Assembly (NCBI RefSeq): GCF_016595245.1
Contig: NZ_JAENHM010000044.1
Coordinates: 124,001 to 188,000 of the forward strand
From: Azospirillum endophyticum
Lineage (GTDB): Bacteria > Pseudomonadota > Alphaproteobacteria > Azospirillales > Azospirillaceae
Direction of reading: 5' to 3'
Length of the DNA: 64,000 nt
Part shown: in pieces, positions 44,205 to 53,649 of the stretch
Position numbering within the stretch: the stretch's first letter is position 1
Layout of the letters: each line of letters begins with the position of its first letter
The notes under the pieces: generated by a model
The model's database searches: none
What the model was told of the DNA's origin: nothing
What the model saw: only the letters and a program-made list of their open reading frames with translations
Position numbers and translations under genes: made by a program

Positions 44205-44837
44205 ATGACCGACGGCTTCCACTTCGTGCGCCATGGCGAAACCGAGGACAACCGGCGCGGTCTGCGCTGCGGCGGTGACCGCGACGTGCCGCTGACCGGG
44301 CAGGGGGTTGAACAGGCCCGGCAGGCGGCGGAGCGCTTCCGCCGCTCCGGCCGGGCCTGCGGCCTGGTGATCGCCGGCCCGCTGGAGCGCACTGCCGTGA
44401 CCGGCGCCCTGTTCGCCGAGGCGCTCGGCGTTCCGCTTCTCCGGCGCGACTGGCTGCGCGAGCGGATCCTGGGGGACTGGAACGGCTTGCCGATCGACCT
44501 GACCCGTCCCTGGTTCGCCGCCGGGGAGACGCCGCCGGGCGGGGAGGGGGAGGGGGCCTTCGCCGCCCGCGTCCTGGACGGCGTCGACGAACTCGCCAAC
44601 GGGCCCGCCGGCCTGCTGGCGCGCCGGCCGCTGCTGGTCGGCAGCAAGGGGATCGCCCGCATCCTGCTGCACCGCCTCGCCGGGCGGCCGGGCGTGGAGC
44701 TGGGGAACTGCGAGGTCGTCGCCTTCACCAGCCTGCCCGCCCCGCCGGGCGGACCGGGATGGTGGCGCTGCGACCCGTTGGAAAGCCCGCCGGAGGTTCC
44801 GGTGAAGGCGATGGCCGGGGACTGCTGCCCGGCCTGA
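44205..44837 (+). CDS. Histidine phosphatase family protein
   Basis: 210 residues, start at 44205 with AGAGGA upstream, 11 bp after the hydrolase. The catalytic RHG motif is [31 protein letters not shown] carries the second phosphate-binding Arg. [13 protein letters not shown] is the usual acid segment. The second catalytic His expected near [14 protein letters not shown] appears replaced by Lys (GSKGIAR in place of the common SHG), which could weaken catalysis. It ends a likely operon of transporter, hydrolase and phosphatase. Confidence 0.82.
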   Translation: MTDGFHFVRHGETEDNRRGLRCGGDRDVPLTGQGVEQARQAAERFRRSGRACGLVIAGPLERTAVTGALFAEALGVPLLRRDWLRERILGDWNGLPIDLTRPWFAAGETPPGGEGEGAFAARVLDGVDELANGPAGLLARRPLLVGSKGIARILLHRLAGRPGVELGNCEVVAFTSLPAPPGGPGWWRCDPLESPPEVPVKAMAGDCCPA

Positions 44838-44923
44838 CCGGGGAAACCGGTCGGAAGACCAATTCAAGAATGATGCGTGGATGCCGCGCGATGCCGCGTG
44901 GATCAGGAGTGAGGAGAGGGGCG

Positions 44924-46600
44924 ATGAAGCTCAAGATTGGTACGCGGCTCATGCTGCTGGTGTTCGGTGTGGCGCTGCTCAGCACGCTGGCCGGCGCCAC
45001 CGTCCACCTGACGGGAACGCGCACGAACCTGATCGAGCAGCGCAAGGCCAAGGTCAAGGAGATGGTCGACGCCGCCGCCTCCGTCGTCGCGTTGTATGGC
45101 GAGCAGGAAAAGGCGGGGAAGATGCCGCGCGCCGAAGCGCAGGAGCGCGCCCGCGACGCCGTACGCGCCATGCGCTACGGCAACGGCGAGTATTTCTTCG
45201 TCTACGACTATGCCGGCGTCAGCCTGGTGCATGGCCTGCGTCCGCAGGTCGAGGGCAAGAACCTGCTGAACCTGAAGGACCCCGACGGCGTCCCCTTCAA
45301 CGTGCAGATGACCGACGCGGCCAAGGCGGGCGGCGGTTTCGTCGCCTTCCGCCACAAGCGCAGCGACGATGCCGAACCGACCCCGAAGATCGCCTATGCC
45401 ACCGGCTACCAGCCCTGGCAGTGGATGATCGGAACCGGTGTCTACACCGACGACGTCGATGCGGAATTCCGGGCTCGCATCTGGCGCGAGCTCGAGGTGT
45501 CGCTGCTGCTGCTGGCGATCAGCGTCGGCATCGGCATCTGGGTGTCGCGCGGGATGTCGCGTCCGCTGCTGGCGATCCGCGACGTGCTGGGCCGCATCGG
45601 CGGCGGCGACCTGACCGTCGCCGTGCCCCATGCCGACCGCCCCGACGAGATCGGCGACATGGCCCGCGCCGTGGCCGGCCTCGCCACCACCCTGCAGGAT
45701 GCCCGCGACGAGTCCCAGCGCGCCGATCTGGAGCGTGCCGCCCGCGACCTCCAGCGCGAACGCCTGTCCGTCCGCGCCGCCGAGTTCGCCCGCGCGATGG
45801 ACGAGGTCGTGGCGACGCTCAGCACCACCACGGTGGCCCTGAACGAGCGCACCGCCGCCCTCACCAACGACGCGGCCAGCACCACCGACGAGGCGCATGC
45901 CGCCGCCGGGGCGGCGCAGGGTGCCTCCGACAGCGTCGAGTCCGCCGCCCAGGCCAGCGAGGAACTGCGCGGTTCCATCGCCGCGATCAGCCGCCAGGTG
46001 GAAAGCGCCGCCCAGACCGCGTCCCGCGCGGTGACGGAGACCGCCAACACCACCGGCATCGTCACCGGCCTCGCGTCGGCCGCCGAACAGATCGGCGCGG
46101 TGGTGGAACTGATCAACTCGATCGCCGGCCAGACCAACCTCTTGGCCCTGAATGCCACCATCGAGGCGGCGCGCGCCGGCGAAGCCGGCAAGGGCTTCGC
46201 CGTCGTGGCGAGCGAGGTCAAGAGCCTCGCCACCCAGACGGCGAAGGCCACCGAGGACATCCAGTCGCAGGTGGGCGCCATCCGTGCGGCGACGGCGAAC
46301 GCCATCGGCGCCATCGAGAGCATCGCCAGCCTGATCACCAACCTCAGCGGACTGAACGGCGAAGTGGCGTCGGCGGTGCAGCAGCAGGAGGCGGCGACCC
46401 ACCAGATCTTCGCCAACGCCCGCACCGCCGCCGACAACTCCCGCCGCGTCACCAGCAGCGTCGGCTCGCTGTCGTCGACCATGTCCACCACCAGCGAACG
46501 GATGCGTCTGGTCTCCGCCAGCGTGGAGAACGTCTCGCAGCAATCCGACCGCCTGAAGGACGAAGTCCAGCGCTTCGTGTCGGAAGTCAACGCCGCCTGA
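44924..46600 (+). CDS. Methyl-accepting chemotaxis receptor with single Cache domain
   Basis: 558 residues, start at 44924 with GAGGAGAGGGG upstream. First membrane helix 8-28; a periplasmic sCache_2 domain (about 32-180; [31 protein letters not shown], then [16 protein letters not shown]); second helix 188-208; HAMP (about 210-262); and the signalling coiled-coil with the hairpin motif [37 protein letters not shown]. Single Cache domains of this kind bind small carboxylates or amines. A strong terminator follows. Confidence 0.95.
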   Translation: MKLKIGTRLMLLVFGVALLSTLAGATVHLTGTRTNLIEQRKAKVKEMVDAAASVVALYGEQEKAGKMPRAEAQERARDAVRAMRYGNGEYFFVYDYAGVSLVHGLRPQVEGKNLLNLKDPDGVPFNVQMTDAAKAGGGFVAFRHKRSDDAEPTPKIAYATGYQPWQWMIGTGVYTDDVDAEFRARIWRELEVSLLLLAISVGIGIWVSRGMSRPLLAIRDVLGRIGGGDLTVAVPHADRPDEIGDMARAVAGLATTLQDARDESQRADLERAARDLQRERLSVRAAEFARAMDEVVATLSTTTVALNERTAALTNDAASTTDEAHAAAGAAQGASDSVESAAQASEELRGSIAAISRQVESAAQTASRAVTETANTTGIVTGLASAAEQIGAVVELINSIAGQTNLLALNATIEAARAGEAGKGFAVVASEVKSLATQTAKATEDIQSQVGAIRAATANAIGAIESIASLITNLSGLNGEVASAVQQQEAATHQIFANARTAADNSRRVTSSVGSLSSTMSTTSERMRLVSASVENVSQQSDRLKDEVQRFVSEVNAA

Positions 46601-46631
46601 TCGGCATCTGACGGGGGCATCGACGACGAGG

Positions 46632-46668
46632 GGGCGGATCCCGGCGGGTAAAGCGCCGGGATCCGCCC
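46632..46668 (+). terminator. Strong hairpin terminator after the chemoreceptor gene
   Basis: A perfect 15-bp stem (GGGCGGATCCCGGCG / CGCCGGGATCCGCCC) with a 7-base loop, followed by TCTCGTCGTTTC. It is 31 bases after the chemoreceptor stop. Confidence 0.8.
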
Positions 46669-46753
46669 TCTCGTCGTTTCCACCAATGATTTTGCCCTTG
46701 CTCCGCCCGGCTGCCTGCAACCAATTAGGGGCCATGCAACGGGAAGGCAGATC

Positions 46754-47878
46754 ATGACGGAGAAGCAGATGGACCCCTTTGCCGCGGCGGCTTCCTTCAA
46801 TGCCGGCGTTCATGGCACCAGCATCCGTCCGGTCCGGGCGGACCGGCTGGCCGAGGCCGTGCGCCGACTGCTTCGTGCAGCCGGCAGCGCGGCCGAGGAG
46901 GCGGCCGTCGTCGCCGACCATCTGGTGGAGGCGAACCTGCGCGGGCACGACAGCCACGGTGTCGGCATGCTGGCGATGTATATGCCGGCGATCGCCGCCG
47001 GGCTGTTGCGGCCCAACCGGCATGCGACCGTGATCGGTCAATCCGGCCCCTTCCTGGCGGTGGGCGGCGGCAGCGGCTATGGGCAGGTCATCGCGCGGGA
47101 GGCGATGGACCTCGCCATCGAACAGGCGCGGCGGGATGGGCTGGCGGTGCTGTCCCTGCGCGACAGCCACCATATCGGCCGTGTCGGCTCCTATGGCGAG
47201 CAGTGCAGCGACGCCGGCCTGGTCGCGCTGGCCTTCGTCAATGTGGTGACCCGCCCGGCGGTGGCGCCGCATGACGGCACCCGGCCACGACTGGGCACCA
47301 ACCCGATCTGCATCGCGGTTCCCGCAACGAACTCCACCCCGGCCCTGATCCTGGATTTCGCCACCAGCGCCGTCGCCGTCGGCAAATGCCGGGTCGCCAT
47401 GGGCAAGGGACAGGAGATGGCGCCCGGCCTGCTGCTCGACCCGCAGGGCGGTCCCACGCAGGATCCCGGCGTGATGTTCCAGGACCCGTCGGGCGCCCTG
47501 CTGCCGCTGGGCGGGCATAAGGGGTTCGGTCTGGCGCTGATGTGCGACGTGCTGGCCGGGGCGCTAGCGTCGGCGATGCCGGGAACGCCCACCCACCAGG
47601 ATTCCGGCCGGGTGATGAACAACATGTTCGCCATCGTTTTCGATCCGGTGCGCGGCGGCAACGCCGGCTGGGCGGCCGATCTCGACGAGCTGGTGGCCTA
47701 TGTCCGCGATACCCCGACGGCAACGGGGGCCGACGCCATCCAGTTGCCGGGCGAGCCGGAAAGCCGCACCCGACGCCAGCGTTTGGCCGACGGCATCCCG
47801 CTTGACGGCGCCACCTTGGCGATGCTGGACAGCCTGGGACGGGAGCGCGGTTTGGACCTCGCCGAATTGCTGGGCTGA
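46754..47878 (+). CDS. Malate/L-lactate dehydrogenase-type oxidoreductase (Ldh_2 family)
   Basis: 374 residues. This is the non-Rossmann NAD(P)-dependent family that includes YlbC, AllD and ComC: RGHDSHGVGMLAMYMPAI near residue 65, LRDSHHIGRVGSYGEQC with the catalytic His, GTNPICIAVPA, and LGGHKGFGLALMCDVLAG. The reaction is reduction of a 2-keto acid to the 2-hydroxy acid or the reverse. Specificity (malate, sulfolactate, ureidoglycolate, delta-1-piperideine-2-carboxylate) is not resolvable by eye. It stands alone after the chemoreceptor terminator. Confidence 0.9.
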   Translation: MTEKQMDPFAAAASFNAGVHGTSIRPVRADRLAEAVRRLLRAAGSAAEEAAVVADHLVEANLRGHDSHGVGMLAMYMPAIAAGLLRPNRHATVIGQSGPFLAVGGGSGYGQVIAREAMDLAIEQARRDGLAVLSLRDSHHIGRVGSYGEQCSDAGLVALAFVNVVTRPAVAPHDGTRPRLGTNPICIAVPATNSTPALILDFATSAVAVGKCRVAMGKGQEMAPGLLLDPQGGPTQDPGVMFQDPSGALLPLGGHKGFGLALMCDVLAGALASAMPGTPTHQDSGRVMNNMFAIVFDPVRGGNAGWAADLDELVAYVRDTPTATGADAIQLPGEPESRTRRQRLADGIPLDGATLAMLDSLGRERGLDLAELLG

Positions 47879-47888
47879 CGAGCCGCCG

Positions 47889-48320
47889 TCAGCCCAGCTG
47901 CGTCAACGTCGCTTCGTCGGGATGGCCATCGCAACAGCGGTCGAGCGCGTTGCGGTAAAGCTCCTCCCCCTCCGCCGCGGCCTGGGCGAACAGGGTCATC
48001 GAGGAGCGGAACTTCACGTCGTCGGGCGAGCCGAAGATCTCGTGAAGTGTCCGCTCTTTCACCGCCAGGACGGTGTCCGTTGCTTGCACCAGCCGGGGTC
48101 CGAGCAGCGGATGGGCCAGATAAGCCCGCGCCTCGTCGAGGGAGGCGATTCCGTAGAACTGCGCGGTGGGGGAGCGGCCGAGGTCACGCAGCTGCGGGAA
48201 GACGAACCACATCCAGTGACTGCGCTTGCGGCCGTTGCGCAATTCCGCCAGCACGGTCGCGAAGACCGGGTCCTGCGCCTTGACGAAACGCTGGAGGTCG
48301 AAGGGATCGCCGTCCGGCAT
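47889..48320 (-). CDS. DUF1810 family protein
   Basis: 143 residues from the ATG at 48320, chosen for GAGGAG 7 bases upstream. It matches the DUF1810 pattern: PFDLQRFVKAQDPVFATVLAELRNGRKRSHWMWFVFPQL, RSPTAQFYGIASLDEARAYLAHPLLG, SPDDVKFRSSMTLFA and a last YRNALDRCCDGHPD. These are small soluble proteins of unknown function. It is convergent with the dehydrogenase gene, 10 bp apart. Confidence 0.88.
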   Translation of the reverse strand: MPDGDPFDLQRFVKAQDPVFATVLAELRNGRKRSHWMWFVFPQLRDLGRSPTAQFYGIASLDEARAYLAHPLLGPRLVQATDTVLAVKERTLHEIFGSPDDVKFRSSMTLFAQAAAEGEELYRNALDRCCDGHPDEATLTQLG

Positions 48321-48433
48321 GGCACCGCTCCTCATTCCGGGGTCCATATCGACAGATCGGCCCTGCGTCCGTGATTGGCAACACCCCTGTGCCGACGGGT
48401 GGGGTCGTCCGTCGGCACGATGGCGGCGGCGGA

Positions 48434-49447
48434 TCAGCCGCCGTTGCCGAGCGCGATGGCGATCTTGCCGAAATGGCTGCCGCGCGACAGGGTCGCATAG
48501 GCGTCGGCAGCATCCTCGAACTCGTGGACCCGGTCCACGACCGGACGGATCCGGCCGGCATCAATGGCGCGGACCGCCTCGCGCAGGTCGGCGACCGATC
48601 CGGTGTTGCTGCCGACCACCTTCAGCATCTTCATGATGATCGGGAACAGCGAAGCCTGCAGGTCGGCGCCGCTGAGGAAGCCGACGACGAAGACCGTTCC
48701 CTCCGCCGCCGTGGCGTTGAGCGAACGGGCGAAGGTCCCGGCACCCCCCGTCTCCACCACCAGATCGACGCCGGCTCCGTCGGTCAGCTCCAGCACCCGT
48801 GCGTCCCAGTCGGGGGTGGTCGTGTAGTTGATGGTCTTGTCGGCACCGAGCGCCTTCGCCCGCTCCAGCTTCGCGTCCGAGGACGAGGTGATGATGACCC
48901 GGGCACCCGACGCCTTGGCGAATTGCAGGGCGAACAGGCTGACGCCGCCGGTGCCGAGCAGCAGTACGGTGCTGCCCGGACGCAGCGCGCCGGTCCGTAC
49001 TGCCCGCCAAGCGGTGGTGGCGGCGATCGGCAGGGTGGCCGCTTCGGTGAAGGACAGATGATGCGGCACCGGCACGAGGCTGGCGACGGGCACCACCGCA
49101 TAATCGGCGAGCGAGCCGGGCATGGTGATGCCGCGCATCCGCCGCCCAGCCACCGGCGGCAGGGCACCGGCGGACCAATCCGGCAGGAAATGCGGGATGA
49201 CACGATCTCCTTCCACCACTCCGGTCACGCCGGGGCCGATCTCCACCAACTCGCCGGCACCGTCGGTGACCGGGATGAGCGGCAGCGACGGTGCCGGGAA
49301 GGCGCCGGTCGCCACCGCCAGATCGACATAGTTCAGGCTGGCGGCGCGCAGGCGGACCAGCACCTCGCCCGCTCCTGGGGCAGGTCGCGACAGTTCGACC
49401 ATGCGCAGGGCGTCGAGACGGGGGGCTTCAAGCTGATAGGCGCGCAT
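48434..49447 (-). CDS. Medium-chain NAD(P)-dependent alcohol dehydrogenase / quinone oxidoreductase
   Basis: 337 residues. The GroES-like N-terminal part (GEVLVRLRAASLNYVDLAVATG) and Rossmann part (VLLLGTGGVSLFALQFAKASGARVIITSSSDAKLERAKALGAD) are typical of zinc-free MDR quinone or enone reductases. The four structural-zinc cysteines are absent. The C-terminal FEDAADAYATLSRGSHFGKIAI is standard. It is divergent from the LysR gene at 49527, which probably controls it. Confidence 0.9.
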   Translation of the reverse strand: MRAYQLEAPRLDALRMVELSRPAPGAGEVLVRLRAASLNYVDLAVATGAFPAPSLPLIPVTDGAGELVEIGPGVTGVVEGDRVIPHFLPDWSAGALPPVAGRRMRGITMPGSLADYAVVPVASLVPVPHHLSFTEAATLPIAATTAWRAVRTGALRPGSTVLLLGTGGVSLFALQFAKASGARVIITSSSDAKLERAKALGADKTINYTTTPDWDARVLELTDGAGVDLVVETGGAGTFARSLNATAAEGTVFVVGFLSGADLQASLFPIIMKMLKVVGSNTGSVADLREAVRAIDAGRIRPVVDRVHEFEDAADAYATLSRGSHFGKIAIALGNGG

Positions 49448-49526
49448 CGGAAAGGATCCTCGCTTGCGGTGACGTGTGACGCGAGGCTAGCTCTTTGCGC
49501 TGCCACCTTTAATCCGGCGCCTGTGC

Positions 49527-50516
49527 ATGATATTGCTGCAGACTATGCATGAATTGAGCGATCAGGGCCTGGAGGAGGTCGCCGCTTTTTTGGCGGTTCT
49601 GGACAGCGGCGGCTTCGCACCGGCGGCACGGGTCATCGGGCGCGATGCCTCGGTGCTGTCGCGCCGGGTGTCGGCGCTGGAGCGACGGCTGGGCGTCCGG
49701 CTGCTGGAGCGGACGACGCGGCGGGTGACGCCGACGGAGGCCGGGCGCCGCTTCGCCGACCGGGCGCGCATGGCCCTGACCCTGTTGGCCGATGCCGAGC
49801 GGGAGGCTGCCGACGCCGGGGCCGCTCCGCAAGGCACGCTGCGGTTGGCGCTGCCGGAGGCCTTCGGGCGGCTGTGGGTGGCGCCGCTCCTGCTCGATTT
49901 TCTCACCGCGTTCCCGCGCGTACGGATCGAGGCCTTCTACAGCGACCGTTTCGTCGATCTGGTGGGGGAGGGCTTTGACCTCGCCATCCGCATCGGCCGG
50001 CTGCCCGACAGTTCGCTGGTGGCGCGCAGGCTGGTGGTGGACCGGCGGCTGATCTGCGCGGCGCCTTCCTACCTCGCGTCGCGCGGAACCCCAAAGGAGC
50101 CGGCCGATCTGGCCGGCCATGACGCGCTGTTGTTCGCGCTCTTCGCCTCGCCGTCGGAGTGGCGTTTCGCCCGCGGGCGCGAGCGGGCTCGCGTGCGGGT
50201 TTCCGGGCCGCTGCTGACCGACAATGCCGAAAGCCTTCTCCATGCCGCCGTGGCCGGGAAAGGGGTGATGATGTGTTCGGAATGGCTGGCCGGGCGGGAA
50301 CTGGCCGACGGGCGTCTTGTGCCCGTGCTGCCGGACTGGAGCGTGGAGGTCGGCGCCAGGGGAGATGCCGTTGGCGATTTAGGCGGCGATGCCGACGGGG
50401 AGACCGCGATCCATCTGATCCGGCCCTCCGGCCGATTCATCGCCGGCAAGACCAGGGCCTTCGCCGACTGGATCACGGAGAGGTTGTCGCCGCCGCCCTG
50501 GAGCCGGCTGCCCTGA
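49527..50516 (+). CDS. LysR-family transcription regulator
   Basis: 329 residues from ATG 49527; ATG 49545 is an equally good start. The winged helix-turn-helix is FLAVLDSGGFAPAARVIGRDASVLSRRVSALERRLGVRLLERTTRRVTPTEAG. The effector domain begins with GTLRLALPEAFG and contains GFDLAIRIGRLPDSSLVARRL. An insertion GARGDAVGDLGGDADGETA near residue 275 is longer than usual. It is divergent from the quinone-oxidoreductase gene, 79 bp apart, and probably regulates it. Confidence 0.92.
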   Translation: MILLQTMHELSDQGLEEVAAFLAVLDSGGFAPAARVIGRDASVLSRRVSALERRLGVRLLERTTRRVTPTEAGRRFADRARMALTLLADAEREAADAGAAPQGTLRLALPEAFGRLWVAPLLLDFLTAFPRVRIEAFYSDRFVDLVGEGFDLAIRIGRLPDSSLVARRLVVDRRLICAAPSYLASRGTPKEPADLAGHDALLFALFASPSEWRFARGRERARVRVSGPLLTDNAESLLHAAVAGKGVMMCSEWLAGRELADGRLVPVLPDWSVEVGARGDAVGDLGGDADGETAIHLIRPSGRFIAGKTRAFADWITERLSPPPWSRLP

Positions 50517-50528
50517 TCGCCTCCCCGT

Positions 50529-51698
50529 TCAGCCCCCGTCGATCTCCACCCGCAGGCGGACGAGGTCGCGGTTCCAGGTGATCTTGCATTTATCCAGGTT
50601 CAGCCGGGTCATGTAGACGTAGGCCGTCTTGCCGACATCGTCGAAATTGCGGCTCGGGCTGCCCGGATCGAGCAGGGCGGGATAGTCGAAGGCCGCCGCA
50701 TCGCCGCAGCCATAGCGGAACAGCAGCGGCGCCGTCCACAGAAGCTCCGGCTTCGACCAGGTGAGCAAGTCGGGCGAGGTGGTGGTCCAGATCCCGGTGC
50801 GGCCGTCGCGGGTCATCGCCAGCGTGGCGATGAACAGGCCGCTGGTCCGTTGGCGGACGATGCTGCGCACCGTGCCCTGCAGCACGCCGGGAGCCACCGG
50901 CGCGCAGAGATGCATCTCCGGCGCGTCCCCGGATTGTCCATCCCGGACGAAGCGGACGGAGAAGGCTTTGCCGTCCCAGCCGCGCCAGGACTGGGGATCG
51001 GCAAGGTTGTCGGTCCGCATCAGGCAGGCACCGCGCTGCTGCGCCCCGAAGCGCTCGGCCCACAGGAAGGCGTACCAGTGATCGCCGTTGCGGACGATGT
51101 TGCTGGGCGCGAAATAGCCGGTGCGCTGCCCGACGTCGCCGCCATAGGGATAGGGCAGCGTCGCTACGGTGTGGTTGGGTGGCGCCGAGCTCAGCCGGAA
51201 GCTCACCCCGCCATCGGTCGAGACCGCGGCGGTGATGCTGTTGCGCCAGCAGCGCATGTATTCGCCGGACGGGCAGAGCGCCCGGCGCTTCTGGGCGTGG
51301 AATTCATTGCTGACCAGCGCAAAGACCGTTTTGCCGTCCATGGTGTAGAAGGACGAAATCCAGCTGCGGTCGTCATGCAGGCGCGGGTCGTCCTGGCCAT
51401 GGCCCTGGAAGATCACCGCGCAGTTCGGTCGTAGGGCGTCGAGCGAAGGGCCGGTCAACGCCCGCGCGGTGGAGTGCGAGGCGATCAGATGCACGATGCC
51501 GCTTGCGTCGCGGAAGGCGCGCGCCGGGGTGTCCGGCGCGTCGCTTTCCGAACAGGCGTCACGCTGCCAGGAGGTGACCGTCTCCGGTTCTCCTGTCGTT
51601 CTGATCGTCAGCGTTTGCGCCGGAGCCGGAGTCGATGGGGCGATCAGGGTCAGGCCCAGGACTAGGGCGATCGCGGCATTCCGCATGGCGTCCGTCAC
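50529..51698 (-). CDS. Exported beta-propeller-like protein
   Basis: 389 residues from a GTG at 51698, whose GTGA overlaps the stop of the upstream gene; the ATG at 51686 is the alternative. Signal peptide to about residue 28 (TPAPAQ). The body contains repeated blade-like segments: DASGIVHLIASHSTA, TVFALVSNEFHAQKR, AVSTDGGVSFRL, GDHWYAFLWAERFG, ATLAMTRDGRTGIWTTTSPDLLTWSKPE. The last is typical of GH43-like or sialidase-like propellers. Catalytic residues cannot be confirmed. Translational coupling with a polysaccharide pyruvyl transferase suggests a role in a surface polysaccharide. Confidence 0.7.
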   Translation of the reverse strand: MTDAMRNAAIALVLGLTLIAPSTPAPAQTLTIRTTGEPETVTSWQRDACSESDAPDTPARAFRDASGIVHLIASHSTARALTGPSLDALRPNCAVIFQGHGQDDPRLHDDRSWISSFYTMDGKTVFALVSNEFHAQKRRALCPSGEYMRCWRNSITAAVSTDGGVSFRLSSAPPNHTVATLPYPYGGDVGQRTGYFAPSNIVRNGDHWYAFLWAERFGAQQRGACLMRTDNLADPQSWRGWDGKAFSVRFVRDGQSGDAPEMHLCAPVAPGVLQGTVRSIVRQRTSGLFIATLAMTRDGRTGIWTTTSPDLLTWSKPELLWTAPLLFRYGCGDAAAFDYPALLDPGSPSRNFDDVGKTAYVYMTRLNLDKCKITWNRDLVRLRVEIDGG

Positions 51699-52936
51699 TT
51701 GCCGTTGGCGATGGACTTCAGGAAGGGTGCCGGCTGCAGCCGGTTGGCGACCAGGAAGTCCAGGTAGCGGGCGGCGGATTCGGCGCGATGGCGGTCATAG
51801 GCGTCGGGGTCGAAGGCGATCAGCGACTTCAACCGATTACGGGTCAGCGGCGCCGTCAGGTCGGCGGCGTCGGCATAGGGCACGCCGGTGTTCTCGCACA
51901 GCTCGCGGGTGCGGGAATCGATGGTCACCGTCAGCCCCATCCGCTCCGCCTGGATCGCCAGCGCGACGCCGTGATAGCGGCAGCCGATGGTCAGATCCTG
52001 CTGGCGCAGATTGTCCATCCAGGCCGGCACGTCATAGTAGGATCGCATGTAATTCCGGCACCAGGCCTTGAACTCCTCGACGGAGTAATGCGGCACGGTG
52101 TGGCGATGGATTTCCTTGAGGGCATGCGGGTCGATGCTGTCGAACAGCCCGCGCGACGCCCGGATCATCTCGCCCATCGACTGGACGATGTACTGGCCGG
52201 GGGCGATCGGATCCATCATCAGGGCGATCAATTGGTGCTCGATCTCCCGCGTCTTGACCCAGGCCTGATGGCCGCCGGCGACGGTGATCGAACGCGGCAG
52301 GTCGAGGGCCGACCAGTTCGCATGGATCTTCTTCCCTAGCCCCGGCGCCTGGTTGAGGAAATGCGATGGGCAGCCGCCGGGCAGCGAGCCGGTGATGCCC
52401 AGCTTGTCGAGCTGCGCCGTGGTGTAGGCGCCGCGGGTGTAGATGTTGGGCGACATGGCGGAGGACGGGTTCGACGCCGCGATCACCTGCGCCCAACGCA
52501 GCGTGCCGGGGCTGAGCTCGATGTCGTGGTCATAGCTGTTCGCCTGGGCGCCGAGACCGATGGCGACGATGGGCAAACCGGACTTTTCCAGATTCTCCGC
52601 CATCTGGCCGTAATCGGTATGGCGGCCGAGCTGGTTGGCGCAGGGAATGACGATGATGTCGGCGTTGTTCCGCAGCGTCTCCGCCGAGGAGCCCCAGCTG
52701 AAATGCTTCACCGGATTGGTGATGTGGCTGCAGATCGAATGCACGAAGGCGAGGTTGCCGTTGTTGTGCCCGATGCCGTTGTACAGCTCGTCGAATGCGG
52801 CGTTCGAATAAAGGCCGAGATTCGGCGTCTTCCACAGAACCGCGACGCGCAGAGGCTGGGTCGACGCATGTCCGGTGGTCTGTCCGGAAGAATGTGGCCG
52901 GACGACGGGAGTGTCGATGACAATGTCTTCAAGCAT
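51695..52936 (-). CDS. Polysaccharide pyruvyl transferase family protein
   Basis: 413 residues, start at 52936. The order of segments fits the pyruvyl transferase superfamily: NLGLYSNAAFDELYNGIGHNNGN near the N-terminus, ADIIVIPCANQLG, IVAIGLGAQANSYDHDIEL, a central SVRG-like turn (NIYTRGAYTTAQLDKLGITGSLPGGCPSHF), and a C-terminal ITIGCRYHG-like segment (LTIGCRYHGVALAIQAERMGL). The family adds pyruvate ketals to exopolysaccharide or cell-wall glycans; some members are stand-alone surface modifiers. There is no other polysaccharide synthesis gene nearby. It overlaps the exported propeller gene by 4 bases. Confidence 0.82.
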   Translation of the reverse strand: MLEDIVIDTPVVRPHSSGQTTGHASTQPLRVAVLWKTPNLGLYSNAAFDELYNGIGHNNGNLAFVHSICSHITNPVKHFSWGSSAETLRNNADIIVIPCANQLGRHTDYGQMAENLEKSGLPIVAIGLGAQANSYDHDIELSPGTLRWAQVIAASNPSSAMSPNIYTRGAYTTAQLDKLGITGSLPGGCPSHFLNQAPGLGKKIHANWSALDLPRSITVAGGHQAWVKTREIEHQLIALMMDPIAPGQYIVQSMGEMIRASRGLFDSIDPHALKEIHRHTVPHYSVEEFKAWCRNYMRSYYDVPAWMDNLRQQDLTIGCRYHGVALAIQAERMGLTVTIDSRTRELCENTGVPYADAADLTAPLTRNRLKSLIAFDPDAYDRHRAESAARYLDFLVANRLQPAPFLKSIANGK

Positions 52937-53172
52937 GTCGGCTCTAGCCTCGGGTCGGTGATGCTGGAAACGAACCGACGTTAAGCGCAGAAGAGGTAGG
53001 ACTGCAAGTGACATCCGGAAAATAACACAAGGATCTCTTGCTCGGAATATACGAAGATTTTCTAAGCGATTCCGGTTTTCCTTACATTATAGAAGATATG
53101 TCGTGAGTTGATTGATCTCCATTTCTATTTTCACCGAAATTCGAAGGAAGTTCAAAAACTCTCTGGCGGGGG

Positions 53173-53202
53173 CTTGAAAGCGGCGTTGTGCCGTCGTATC
53201 TC
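53173..53202 (+). promoter_or_regulatory. Candidate sigma-32 promoter P1 for rpoH
   Basis: CTTG, 18 bases, CGTATCTC. This fits the alphaproteobacterial heat-shock consensus CTTG-N17/18-CYTATNTG in 9 of 12 defined positions. It is about 450 bases upstream of the rpoH start. Confidence 0.45.
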
Positions 53203-53275
53203 AGGCACCGTTCCCGGAACTCCAGGCGGGGACATAGCTTCAGTCAGGGTGCCAGGAAAATCCGCCTGGGCGCCC

Positions 53276-53304
53276 CTTTAATGCGTTGCGGAAATTCCTA
53301 TATA
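53276..53304 (+). promoter_or_regulatory. Candidate promoter P2 for rpoH
   Basis: CTTT, 17 bases, CCTATATA. The -10 element is close to the heat-shock CYTATNT pattern and to TATAAT. The -35 differs from CTTG at one base. It lies about 345 bases upstream of rpoH. Confidence 0.4.
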
Positions 53305-53649
53305 GTGTCTGTTGCGCCGCACGATGGCGCCGTTCCGACAGGATGGCTTTCGTCCCTATGACCGCTCTTTTACACCCGGTTCGGCCGCGCTGACCGCTTG
53401 GCCCTGCCGTTCCTCTCCGGCGCCGCGGCGTGCTGGCTGCCACGCCCCCTTCCCCGGTCGTCGCGCTGCCCGCGGGGCCGGAGAGGACCCCTTCGATCCT
53501 GCACCGAGACCCGGTGCACGCCGTCCGGCAGCGTCGAATGCCGGCAACGCAACAAACCAATAACCGACCTTCAACAAGGACCGACCCGAACCACGCCAGG
53601 GCCTTCGCCCACGGCGCCGCTCCCGTCGGCTGGGAGAGATAGAGACACC

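Larger units (their letters stand above)
52937..53649 (+). other. Long intergenic region upstream of rpoH
   Basis: 713 bases. The left 250 are distinctly AT-rich (for example TTTCCTTACATTATAGAAGATATG near 53078-53101) and probably hold the promoter of the minus-strand pyruvyl transferase gene. The middle contains two heat-shock-promoter-like sequences (53173-53202 and 53276-53304). From there to 53649 a 345-base leader precedes rpoH. No supportable gene is seen, although frames are open in the GC-rich right part. Confidence 0.5.
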
